In this document: positions 42,905 through 55,000 of the stretch, piece by piece
Layout of the letters: the number at the start of each line of letters is the position of its first letter
Numbering within the stretch: the stretch's first letter is position 1
Assembly: GCA_027563935.2 (NCBI GenBank)
Contig: CM050452.1
Location: 34,418,850-34,482,849, forward strand
Source of the DNA: Costus lasius
Lineage: Eukaryota; Streptophyta; Magnoliopsida; Zingiberales; Costaceae
DNA: 64,000 bases
Direction: 5' to 3'
Position numbers and translations under genes: made by a program
The notes under the pieces: generated by a model
The model's database searches: none
What the model saw: the letters and a program-made list of their open reading frames with translations, nothing else
What the model was told of the DNA's origin: nothing

Positions 42905-44440
42905 CTACATCAAGTAATTTCAACCCCTCCTTTTTTAGAACTTCTTTCATAAAGCGGTTAAGCCGTTTCTGAAAATCCACATGAGGTTTGTGATTTTTCT
43001 CCATAAGTATCCTATGCATGTAGAAAGAGGTGTTAATTCCTTTTAAATCATCAATAGCATACCCAATTACCTTCCTGTCAAATTTCAGCTTCTTTAGAAG
43101 TAAATTAGTCTCCTACTTATTAAGTTGTGCATTTACAATAACAGGATAAGTAGAATTGGGTCTAAGAAATTCATATCTAAGATTATTTGACAAAGTTTTT
43201 AATTTAGCTTTTTGAGTTTCCTTTGCCTCCTTATCATCACATGTGCAACACAATCCATAAAAGTATAACTTTCAAAGTCAGAATGTTTAGCAAATAATTA
43301 TGCACATCAGTCAAAATATCATTCACAATATTAACACTACAACAAGATCCAGTATATGATGTTTTTTTCATAATTTCTGCTAAATCAAACTCAATAATAT
43401 TATCCCCAATATTTAGAGTGAGTTTACCATTCTTCACATTGGTAATCGCACTTGCTATAGCTAAGAACGGTCTACCAAGAATAATAGGAATTTTGGAATC
43501 CTCTTCCATTTCCAACACTACAAAGTCTGCTGGAATAAAAAACTTACCCACTTGAATTGGAAGATTTTCTAAAATTCCAATAAGATACATAACTAATTGA
43601 TCAGCAAGCTGTAAAGAAATAGAAGTCGACTTTAGCTCTCCCATGTCAAGTTCCCTGCAAACAAATGAAGGCATTAGACTCACGCTAGCCCCAAGATCAC
43701 ATAACGCTCAGTCAAAAGTCATCTCTCCAATTAAGCAAGGCATAGAGAAGCTACCTGGATCTTTCAATTTAAGTGGCAAATTATGTTGATTAATGGCACT
43801 ACACTCCTCAATTAATGCCATAGTGTTGTAGTCCTCTATTTTTCTCTTGTTTCATAAAATTTCTTTCAAAAATTTTGCATAAGTAGGCATTTGAGATAGA
43901 GCATCAGTGAAAGAAATATTAATGTAAAGCTTTTTCAAAACATCCAAAAATTTTCAAAATTGTTTATCAAATTTTACGTGGACAAGTCTCTAGGGAAAGG
44001 GCATAGGAACCTATATCGAGAAGGTGAACTAGGGCTAGAAGCAATAGGCTGGCACGGCTCATCACAACCTCATGATGGCTCATCACACCCCTATGATGGC
44101 AAGCTAGCTGGGGGTTGTACAAGGGACAATGGTGCTTCTAAGGCTAGCTCACTACTAGGTTTAGTGTCAGGCTCTTCCTCATAATCATCTTTAGGTCTAC
44201 CCATTGGTTCATCTAACTATTTTCCAGTTCATGTAATTATAGCATTACAATGCTCTCTAGGGTTCAGCATGGGTTTGGCAGACAATTTCCCTAGGGCTCT
44301 ATAAGATATGCTGGCTTCCTATGCTATTTGATTCTCTAGCATTTTGGTATGGGCATTCATATTTTCCATCCTAGAAGTCATATTATCCATCCTAGAATTC
44401 ATTTGCTTAAGGGTCTCATTTACAAACATGCAAACAACGA
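42905..44440 (-). pseudogene. Athila/Tat-like gag-protease-RT fragment, decayed
   Basis: Minus-strand remnant of a gypsy polyprotein in several frames. At 44440-44215 the end of Gag is readable (MNSRMDNM, then NPREHCNAII), broken by TAG and TGA. At 43683-43237 is the protease-like segment with SISLQLADQ, FIPADFVVLEMEED and IPIILGRPFLA. At 43125-42905 the start of RT shows IGYAIDDLKGI and YMHRILMEKN. It then stops abruptly, so the rest of pol is gone. This motif set is typical of the Athila/Tat group. At least two of the stops fit CAG to TAG or CGA to TGA changes. Confidence 0.75.
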
Positions 44441-44646
44441 GTTTCAAAAATATTTTTGGTATTATCATAAACTAGAGAAAACCGATTTAACTAACGAAGT
44501 TGGAAAATAATGTTTTTGTATTTTTAAATAGGAAAACCGAATATTAACTACTTGCAGGAAAGAAATGACAATAACTTAAAGAAGACTCACCTCGCGGCCC
44601 TTGAGAATAGAAGGACCGTCCTTCCCGTTCTTCACCGGTCCTACTC
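44441..44646. other. Unclassified spacer
   Basis: About 200 bp, AT-rich on the left, with no recognised feature. It separates the Athila-like fragment from the proposed G3 LTR. It could include the left target site of G3, but the matching side lies outside the window. Confidence 0.3.
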
Positions 44647-46044
44647 TGATGGAAGGTGCAGGTTACACACAGGGCATTCAGCAACCCCACACAGGCGTGG
44701 GTGAGTTATAAAGCAGATTAAAACTTAACAATGCTTAAAGTCAAGAGGGAGGCTAATCCTCCAAGTTCTCTTGCTAACAAAGTAAAGGACTGTCTAAGGA
44801 GGGGAGATCAAGAGAGTGGGATGCGCCAAGCTTCCTTGCGCCAAGTCCTACAAATCCAAGAGATGTTTAGTAAGATGTTCTTAAAATGTATAAAGAGAAG
44901 ACACAAGAAGATGGAATACTTAACTTAGAGAATCGCCTTGAAGGAGACCAAGAGATGCATCCATATTCTTTGCGCCATCTTGAGCTCTTGTTCTCTTTGA
45001 TGCTATTGCCTTGAAGGTGGTGAATCTCGGCCTTGCTTTGATGAATGGAGGGCGAGGAGAAGAAGAGGGGAGGCTCGGATCTTGAAGGAAGAAAGGGGAA
45101 GATGAGGGGACTTGGGCGACACAAGCACCCAAAGAAGAAGGTGTGGGCAACACAAGCACCCATAGTTTGGCTAGGAAACTATTCAACAATATATTCAACA
45201 ATGCTATGCACATGATGCGATGGGGATACATTTATAGGCAGCTTAGGGATGAGGATAAGATGAGGGCAAGGTGGTCATTGGCCCCTTGCGCCCCTTACAT
45301 AATTGGAGAAAATTCGAAAATGGAGACAAGGCATTAAGTGGGCTGATCTTGTTGCCTTCTTTGGGTGGCTGAAATGGTAAGTCTTTGAATTCAAAATGGC
45401 TATCTTCCTTGGAGGTGTTGGCGCATATGAGGGAGAGTTTGAATTTTGAAAACCTTCCTTGTTGTCTTAGGCGGCAATGAGAAGAAGGAAATAAGCCTTC
45501 CCCTAATTGTGGATCTTGATGGCGCAACTCCCCTAATTGTGGATCTAGATGGGCGCCTCCTTGATTTGTGGATCTAGATGGGCGCCTCCTTGAATTGTGG
45601 ATCTAGATGAGCCTTGTTGTTGTAGATGGCACAAATGCTTCCATGGGGTGGCCTCTCTTCAATTGGAAGGGAGTAATTGAAGTGGAGCTTGATGTTGAGT
45701 TGAGTTTGAAGTCCCTCTTTGAACTACTTTCAAGTGAACCTTCCAAAATGGGAGCTAGCTTCTTGGAGTGTGGTGAGCTAGCTGATTTGTATCCCTTGAG
45801 CTGAATATTAATGTATCCAAACTACATGCACTAACCTACCATGACATTACAATGCACAACCTACCAACAACATTTATAAAAGTAAACTACATGATAGACT
45901 TTGGGGTGGAACTAACCTATCATGCCATGCAATGCAAATAAGGAAAGTACTGAAAAGGAAAGTGGACTCTAAGTGAAGCCATACCTGATGGGCTTCCTCC
46001 GAGCCCTAGTGGATCTTCTAAGAGCTGTCTTAGGCCCTCCATCA
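44647..46044 (-). repeat. Proposed 3' LTR of gypsy G3
   Basis: The right end is firm by analogy with X: ccctccatca at 46035-46044 sits where the polypurine tract (minus AACCCAGGGAGAAA) meets the LTR, exactly as in X. The left end at 44647 (TGATGGAAGG) is proposed because it gives matching ends TGATGG...CCATCA. The length would be 1398 bp. A TATA box CTATAAATG (minus strand) lies near 45229-45237. The pol frame runs into this LTR to 45969. No second copy is available to test the left boundary. Confidence 0.55.
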
Positions 46045-46751
46045 TTTCTCCCTGGGTTGGAAAAATTCTCCTCAGGAGAATTATCCTTGAATCCTTGGAG
46101 CAAATCTGGAGCAGCCAGGGCTAGCTCTGCCTCGGGGAGCCATGACTCCTCACCATTAGAAAACTTAACGCGGTAAAATAGTTGTACCTCGTCAGGGGTG
46201 AGTCGAGTCTGGTCCTCAAGGATATCCACTATCTCTGGATCGAAGGGGGCCTCTGGTTCTTGGAGTGAGAGAGGCTCCTTATAAGCTGTGAGATCCTCCA
46301 TGTTAGCAGTGGTGGGGATCCCCAATTCTGGAGGTAGATCAAGCACGTATGCGTTATTGTTGATCTTGCCCACTATGGTGAATGGTCCCAAACCCTTTGC
46401 ATCCAGCTTGCGTCCATGTCCTTGAATACGCTCCTCGCGGACTCACAGAATCACTTGATCACCTATATTGAATAACCTTTCTCGGCGCTTCTTGTTAGCA
46501 GCTTCGCAATAGGAAACAGTAGAGTCTAGAATTTTGCTAAGAATCTCATGGTGCAATTGCGAAATATTGAAAGCATAATCACGAGCTGATAAAGAAGGTT
46601 TTAAACTTTTGGGTAAGGCAATCAGATCAATGGGTTTCTTAGGCTGATACCCTAAGTTGGCCTGAAAGGGGGAGAGACCTGTAGTCCTATTTACAACACT
46701 ATTGTAGGAGAACTCGGCGGTGGGCAAAAGTTTGTCCCAAGTGTCGGGGTG

Positions 46752-49700
46752 TGTTGGGGTATGCCCTTAAGGCTAATGTTTGAGGCCTTGGGATTGTATC
46801 AGTATCATGTATAAACTCTTTTGTTTATAAAGGCAATGGTTGTTATTCAGTTTGTTATATTATCTGCTACAATACATATACTTCTGAATAATGTCTCAAA
46901 GCTGTTCAGCTTGGCTGACAAGCTATGTGTCCTTAGTCGAGATATCTTGGTGAACATGAGACAGCCTTGATATGATTGTGATGCGGACAGGAACCACAAG
47001 CCACGAAGATACAAGTGGAGCCTAAAGGTGCCATAGACAAAGACTCGTGAGGTCACAAATAAGCTAGCATGCTTAATCAAAAGCTAGCTCAATAAATAAC
47101 AAAGTGAAGCTCAAGTCACATTCCAAATAACAAGTTGCTGCATACAAATCCACAACCGAGACCTACATCGAGCACAAGAGGAAACAAAGGATTTAATCAA
47201 ATCTTGGATCTCATCCAACGGCAACACTCATCTTCATCAACGCTGGAACCTTACCTTGCGACGTTCATCTTCAACCAAAGATGGAAGCTCTCCAACGCAC
47301 GTTTGCAACCAACGTTCATCTCCAGCCAAGAAAGGAAACTTCTCCAACGTATCCCCTCAACGTCTCTCCCTGCAGCCAAAGAAAGAAGCTTCAACGTTCA
47401 CCCCAACGTCTCTCCCATCTTCTCTATATGTATCACGCATCCATGCTTGTAATCGATAGTTTTTTGAATGAATGAAATAGTTTCTTCGTCCATGAAATCG
47501 GATGTCTCCTTTCTCCTCTGAGGCGCTTGTGTCGCCTATCCTTCCCCTCACCTCCTTCTAGGGCTAAGCCCCTTCCTCCTCTCTTCCCCTCTACCTCTAA
47601 TTCTCCTTCTCTGTTCGCTGTAATCATCCGCAACTTCAGCCCAGATTTCGAAACTTTGCGACTTCGCCGCCGACGATCCACCGGCCGGATCTCCACGAGA
47701 CTTCGGCCACCACTCTCTCTCCCCAAGACGAAGCCACAGCCACCGGCATCCATCCATCCGACTCTCCGATCACCGGAATAGAAACTTCCTTTCGATCCCC
47801 TGTTCTCGCCCTAATTCCGCCCTCAGATCCGCCTTTCATCGTCGATCTCCTCCGTCCGGCCATCTTTCATCTCCAAACTCCGGCCACATCCTCTCCTCAG
47901 CCACAGCATCCTCCAGTAGTAGCAGGTTCCGAGTTCGTGCACCACCGGTTGTCCGGCGACGAACTCTGCTCCATCGCGCAACGTCCCCTGTTTCCGCCAG
48001 TCTTCCGCCCCAGCTCCACCTTTCCTCGTCGCCCTCCTCCGACCAGCCACCATTCGACCTCAAACTCCGGCCACGACGTCCCCACAACCATACCAACCTC
48101 CAGTTGTAGCAGGTCCGGCGAACGACCACCACCCGACGAACGGCGGCCACCTCTGCTCCACACTCGCGCCTCCCCTGTTCTGCTGAACAGCGCATCCCCG
48201 CCCCCGCCTGCGTTGCCACCCTCGCCTCACCCCACCACCAGCCGTCGGTGTTCCGACGATACCGACGTCGCCTCGTCTCCTCCTTGCTTCCAAATCCTCC
48301 GACGAGCAATCCACGCTCAAGCGTCGATGAACGACGCAAACCTTGCGTTCCCTGTTTCTGATCTCCATGAATTTCCTGCCTCAACTTTCTGTTCGCTAAT
48401 CTGAATCTGTTTGTTTGCGCAAGTATTTTTAGCAATCGGCGCCACCAAAATCTTGATCTTTGGCGTCATGAGGAAGAACTCACTTTGCTCTGCGAGAGGA
48501 CGAGTTGATCCAACTGAAGCTACAATGGATCAGTCCGAAAGACATGACAACTCCTCGTAAATAATATTTTGTAGCACTAAAGTCTATTTGCTATTTTCTA
48601 GCTGTTTTCTGAATTTTACACTTTATTTTGAAAATTAAAAAAAAATAATAATAATAATAATCGGGCTTTAATTAGTATCATATTTCGTGTCTCCACCCTG
48701 CATCTTATTTCGTGTCTCCCCCCTGCATCAGATTGAGACTAATATGTGTTCTAATCTTATAGGATGCTTCAAGCATGAAATAAGATGTAGACTCATGGGT
48801 ACATTGGATGTACTGGACAGACCCTACTAGGATATTCAATTGCTTGTCACAATGTGAATAATCCTTGATTGCAACAAGTGGCACATGTCCTCTGACTTGA
48901 GATCACTTGTGTTTCTAAATGATGATTGTCATTGTTTTGAGGTAGTTCAATATCATTTGAAACATAATGATTATAGACTATCTTGGATGATGATCATGAG
49001 TCATGTTGGGGCACTAGTGATAGATAAAGGATTGCCATCTCCTTGATTGGAGTGTGATGTTCAAAAGGGGGCCCCCCTGGATGAGATGATTGAGAAAGTG
49101 TATGGCCATACCCAGGTGACTGTGTTCATCTGATCTAATCATGCTCATCATATTGGAGTTACAGGCTTGACATGCTTGTCCAATAAGAACATCCAGTGGC
49201 AAAGGAATCATGTATGCCTTGTGAGTTTGATTCACACTTGTGCTGTGGTTTGGGTGTAGTCTTGGAAGACTCTTTCTTTTATATCGGGAGACAGTGATGT
49301 GTTGCTAGATACCCCTCACTGATCGTGATGACGTAAGTTATCGTTACCGACATTTAAAGGAAACCCTCAGGGTCGCACAATTTGATGATATGGCTTACTT
49401 AAGTCAGATCGTGTGGACTGAATTGTTTAGGTTCAGTTTAAAGGGATTTAATCTCTGATTGTGAGTGAGATCTAGTCTGATCATGTTTGATTGATTAGGG
49501 CTTGAGATCGGTAAGCTTCGATTGAGAGAATGGATGCTAGATCGGTGAGATCAGGAGCATCAAGAGATCAACGGTTAGATCAAGAACCTTAGGGTTTAAT
49601 GTGATCTGGACTAATGGCTTGGGTTAATTGGTCTTTGAACCAAACCAAAATTGAACCAGCTCATCATGTGAGCGCACGGTTCAAGTTAAGAGAAATATGC

Positions 49701-50194
49701 GATTGGGAAAAACCCTTGATCGCATGTTGAGGAGTGGCTTTCTATTTTTAGAAAGCATGATCACATACGTGACCACGCCTCACCTCTTCACGCCTATTGT
49801 TGTCGCCCCTCTCTTCTCGTGTGTTTGCTTGGGGGCATTCTCGTGGAAGAGGTTTTGACGACAAGGAAGAATCGCCAAGCAGTGGATCTCATCTTCTTCA
49901 TCCCTTCTCACACGACAAGGTCACTTGGAGAACCTTGCTAGCACAAGGAGCGTCCAAGGAGCAAGCCATCGATCATCTTGTGTGTGGCGCTTTGGAGGAG
50001 AACCCCATCGTTCTCTCTTCTTCCTAGACACCATCTAAGCGATGGCCATGGTATGAGTCGCTACCATTCTATTGAGGTTGATTTTAAAGTTAATCATATA
50101 TCATGCATTCGATCCCTAGAAACCCCTTCCGCTGCATGTAAACCTCCATATGTGCCTATTAGGGTTTCGCTTCCCCCTTGTTAGGGGACTTTCA
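46752..50194 (+). repeat. 5' LTR of C2, interrupted by X3
   Basis: Starts TGTTGGGGTATGCCC and ends GGGGACTTTCA. It holds the palindrome gtatggccatac at 49100-49111 and a TATA-like ttttatatcggga near 49280-49292. Confidence 0.93.
46979..48730 (+). mobile_element. Solo LTR X3, inverted relative to X
   Basis: 1752 bp, the same length as the X LTRs, read in the opposite direction (starts TGATGCGGACAGG, ends CCCTGCATCA). The duplication gattg lies at 46974-46978 and 48731-48735. Only a handful of substitutions separate it from the X LTRs, one of them near 47818. It lies in the C2 5' LTR, so it is younger than C2. Confidence 0.95.
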
Positions 50195-50196
50195 AT

Positions 50197-50208
50197 TGGT
50201 ATCAGAGC
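50197..50208 (+). other. Primer-binding site (tRNA-iMet) of C2
   Basis: TGGTATCAGAGC two bases after the 5' LTR, a full match to the initiator-Met site. Confidence 0.95.
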
Positions 50209-52020
50209 CAAGTTTAATATGCATGTTTGTATGATTGCTTAACTTTAGTGATCCATGTTTGTGCAACACCTTAGATCTAAACTACATGCGAAAGTTATTC
50301 ATGCGAAAATTACATGATGTATGATTTTTATCATTAGCGCATGTATCTAGTTGGCGCATCCATTTAGTTTTTCTCAAAAACTTCTTTACTTGCACGACTC
50401 ACCTTAGATCTAAGTGGCGCCTGCTATAAGTCCTTAGACGGGTTAGTAGGGTTGAAGTCATCTCTAGTTAAGATCCAACTAGTCTGATCAGACCATCTGA
50501 CAGCCTAGATGGGTCGACCAGATGGCACCTTTGCGCAAGCATGTGGTGGCTATAGGTCGACTGCATCACAGGCGTGTAGCGAGGTCTGGTTGAGACAACC
50601 AGTGAACACGCATGAGTTAGGCCCGGGGTCACACCCGCTTGCCAAAACTCATGTAGGTTGTTCAGCCCTAGCGCATGCATAGTTGATCACTGGGTCGACT
50701 CAAGTCAGTTAGGACTTGGTGCATGCAAGGGCAGTGGATCTGACTAGGTCTGATGAGTGGATCCCTATTAATGGACCGTTGTAAGGTAGTAGGGCACATA
50801 AGGAAAATAAAATTGATGCCAATGGGTTTTTCAAAAATTTTATTTTCATGAATGGATCACATGTTGATTGTAAGCATATGCTTGTTTATTTAATCTTATG
50901 TGGGACGCCTAATTAATGTGTGCTGTGCTGGGGCCTGCGAGCCTGGTTAAAATTTGTAAATTAATTTTTATTGTGATCTGCGCATCACATTTTATTTAAT
51001 TTATAAAGTGTAATTGACCTGCGAGTCAATCTTGTCTAGATAGATTAATTTGTAATTTAATCAGACAAGAGCACTGAGCACACATGGCATTGGCGCATGC
51101 AGCAGTGGCTTGACCAGGTGGAAGGTCCAGGGTTCGACTCCGGGACAGGCGCATTTTCCTGGTGGGCGCACCTGAGCTGCAGTGGGCGCTTGGGCCCGGG
51201 TTGGGCCAGATGAGAAGCAAAAGCCCCATGAAGAAAAGCAAGTGAAGACTTAAGTTAGGTTAAGGTCTTACTTAGGCTTAATGGGCTTTTACCACATAAG
51301 ATCAGCATGCTTTCTATTTATTATTTAATAATTAGAATTGCATGAGTTATTTATCTTCTGCTATAGCCATAGGATTTGCCTGATAGTAAGAAGATAAAAG
51401 ACCGTTAAAATCCAACGCTAAAATATCAAGCTCGAAAGCCTTCTGACGCGAAACCTCACTGTTCTGACTATCGTTGGAGCCGTGTTGTACCCACTCAGTG
51501 GGCACGTCCATCTATCTTCAGACGGTGCGGGATTACACCTGCGTGTTACAGAGAAGGGATTTATCGCTTCTCGTTGCTCAGCATAGCACGTGGTGGTCTA
51601 GGGAGTAGGTCAGGTCCGCTTGACCATGTAGGCTACATATGGGGCATATGTTAGCTATATGGAGGCAGCCATCTGAGGGATCAGAGACTGTGTTGTACCA
51701 ACTCAGTTGGCATAGTCTGCTGGATTGCCTAGATGAAGGGGAATCGCACGGGTTGGCGATTGGCAGGGACTGCCTACCAGAAATTAGTGCTTGTACTCTC
51801 TGTGCATCTTATCTCGCCTGAGCGGGACGCGGAGACCAAGTATGAAATCTGGATCCCATCTCACTAAAAGAGTGTTACTCTTTCGGACTGTTTTAATGGA
51901 TTTTTCAGTCAGATAAAATAGTGAAAAAAAGAATCTTTCTTAAGTCCTGGATTGATTCTATACATTGATACTGACCTTGCTGTTCTTGCATTGTTGTAGA
52001 TTCCTGCAGCAACGAACACC
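50209..52020 (+). other. 5' leader of C2
   Basis: Homologous to the leader of A on the opposite strand. Hairpins CCCACT-C-AGTGGG (51490-51502) and CCAACT-C-AGTTGG (51698-51710) both follow gtgttgta. The tRNA-like segment has cagtggcttg (51103-51112) and ggttcgactcc (51131-51141). A ggcag/ctgcc stem lies just before tgcctaccag near 51761-51780. No convincing coding frame. Confidence 0.7.
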
Positions 52021-55000
52021 ATGAGCTTCAATGTGCGATCCCTACTGGAAAGGGAGAAGTTTGCTGGGCCAAACTTCTCAGACTGGTACGGACACCTTAA
52101 GATTGTTCTTAAGGCAGAGAGGAAACTGTATGTCCTCGAGACGGCGATACCGCCTCAACCCGCTCCGAACGCCGCAAGGGCGGTTCGGGAAGCCTATGAA
52201 AAGCATGTCAATGATAGCATTGATGTCGCTTGCCTGATGCTAGCGTCTATGACGCCACCGCTGCAGCGTTAGCATGAGGATATGTCGGCTATAGAAATTA
52301 TAGCAAACCTCAAGATGCTATATGCTGCACAGGCGAGGACTGAATGCTACAATTTGACCAAGCTTTTCTTTCAGAGCAAACTGGCTGAAGGGAGCCCAGT
52401 GGGAGCTCACGTGCTCAAGATGATTGGGCACAAAGAGGCTCTAGAGAAACTGGGGCATACCATCAATCAGGAGCTTGCTGTAGACATTATTCTGCAGTCT
52501 CTCCCGCCCTCTTTCGATGCGTTAATTATTAACTTTAATATGAACAAAATCGATTATACCCCGGCAGAGTTGCTGAATATGCTCTTGACTACTGAGGAGA
52601 CTCTGAAGGGAAAGCCTTCAACCTCTGTCTTAATGGTTCCTTCTAGGAACAAGAAGAAGGGGAAGAAGGGCAAAGCCCCAGTCAAGAACTACAATAAGAC
52701 TCTGAAACAGAAGGTAAAGCGGTCGAAGGAATACAGATGTTTCCACTGTGGCCAGCTGGGTCACTGGAAAAAGGACTGTAAAGCGCTCCAAGGAGACAAG
52801 AAGGGAAGCATCGCTTCTGGCTCAGGTATTTATGTGACTGAGGTCATGTTTTCTTCTTCTATTTCATGGGTGTTAGACACTGCATGTGGAGTTCACATTT
52901 GTTCAAATGTACAGGAACTCAAGAGAAGAAGACAGGTGGGAAAGCATGAGGTGGACCTACGAGTTGGAAACGGGGCACGGGTTGCTGCTGTTGCTGTAGG
53001 AGAATATTACATCTCATTACCATCTGGACTTGTATTAGAATTAAACAATTGTTATTTTGTTCCTAGCATTACCAAGAATATTATCTCTATTCCTGCTCTT
53101 GTCAAGAAAGGGTTTTCCTTTGAATGCAATATTTCAAAGTGTGTTTTATCTTTTGATAATATTGTTTATGCTACTGGTTCAATTAGCAATGGGTTATTCA
53201 TGTTGGACATGGAATGTTCTATACAAAACATTGATAATAAGAAAGCCAAGTATGCTGATGACAGCACCTTGCTATGGCATAGTCGTTTAGGCCATATTAA
53301 CAAGAAGCGCATTAAGCGGTTGCATGATCATGGACTGCTGGGATCATTCTCCTATGAGGAGATTGATACATGCAAAGCTTGTTTAATAGGCAAAATGACG
53401 AAGTCTCCTTTTCTTAATAAAGGTCAAAGGGCTTCAGGTTTACTTGACCTTATACACAGTGATGTGTGTGGGCCATTTAGTAAACATGCTAGGGGTGGCT
53501 ATCAATACTTCATTACCTTTACTGATGATTTCAGTAGATATGGGTATGTCTATTTAATGAGACATAAAAGTGAATCTTTTGACAAGTTCAAAGAGTTCAA
53601 GAATGAAGTACAGAATCAGCTAGGCCGAAATATCAAGGCACTTCGTTCTGATCGAGGTGGAGAATACCTAAGTCATGCGTTTACTGACTATCTGAAGGAG
53701 TGTGGGATTATCTCACAGCTCACTCCGCCAGGAACACCGCAATGGAATGGTGTGTCCGAGAGGAGAAATAGAACGTTACTTGATATGGTTCGTTCTATGA
53801 TGAGTCAGGCTACTCTACCTTACTCCTTTTGGGGATTTGCACTGGAGACAGCTGCAAAGGTACTAAACCGAGTGCCATCCAAGGCAGTTTCAAAGACCCC
53901 ATATGAGTTATGGTATGGGAAACAGCCGAGCTTGACATTTATCAGGATCTGGGGCTGCGAGGCTTATGTCAAAAAGCTCGCCTCTGGGAAACTAGAGAGC
54001 AGATCTGACAAATGTATCTTTGTCGGTTACCCTAAGGAAACTAAGGGTTATTATTTCTACGATCCCAAAGAGAACAAGGTATTTGTTGCTCGGACGGCCA
54101 TTTTTCTTGAGAAGGAGTTTCTTCTGCAAGAGGCCAGTGGGAGAGAAATACAGCTGGATGAGAATCTAGAGGAAGGACAAAGTAGTCAAGCACAGTTGGA
54201 TGAGCCTGAGCCGGTAGAAGAGGTTACTGAACAATCTGAGGCTCAGATATCACGGGAACCGCGAAGATCGGGAAGGATCCGTCGACAGCCTGAGCGCTAT
54301 GACGGAGTCTACATCATTGATAATGATGAACCCCTCACTTATGCGGATGCGGTCAGTGGACCGGATTCAGCTAGATGGCTTGAAGCTATGCGAGCCGAGA
54401 TGGACTCCATGTCAGATAACCAAGTTTGGGATTTGGTTGATCCGCCTCCGGGAGTTATCCCTATAGGCTGTAAATGGATCTTTAAGAAGAAGATTGACAT
54501 GGATGGTAACGTGGTTACCTATAAAGGCAGGCTAGTTGCGAAAGGTTTCAAACAAATCTACGGGATAGATTATGATGAAACTTTCTCACCTGTAGCTATG
54601 TTTAAGTCTATTCGGATTCTTCTCGCGATAGCTGCATATTATGATTATGAGATCTGGCAAATGGATGTGAAGACTGCTTTCCTTAATGGAAATTTGCAGG
54701 AGGATGTGTATATGACACAACCTGAAGGTTTCACAAATCCATCAGATCGTCATAAAATATGCAAGTTAAAGAAGTCCATTTATGGACTTAAACAAGCATC
54801 AAGAAGCTGGAATATTCGTTTTGATGAATCAATCAGTGAATTTGGTTTCATCAAGAACGAAGATGACCCGTGTGTATATAAAAGGTTTAGTGGGAGCGTA
54901 ATTACTTTCCTAGTCCTCTACGTCGATGATATCTTAATCATTGGAAATGATATTCCTGAACTGCATGCTGTTAAGGCATGGTTAAGGAAATGTTTCCAGA

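Noticed and set aside
49797..50184. Small frames (76 and 68 residues) in the C2 LTR, repeated at 58912
   Set aside because: They lie in the LTR just before the primer site and are shared only because the LTR is duplicated; A-family LTRs do not keep them.
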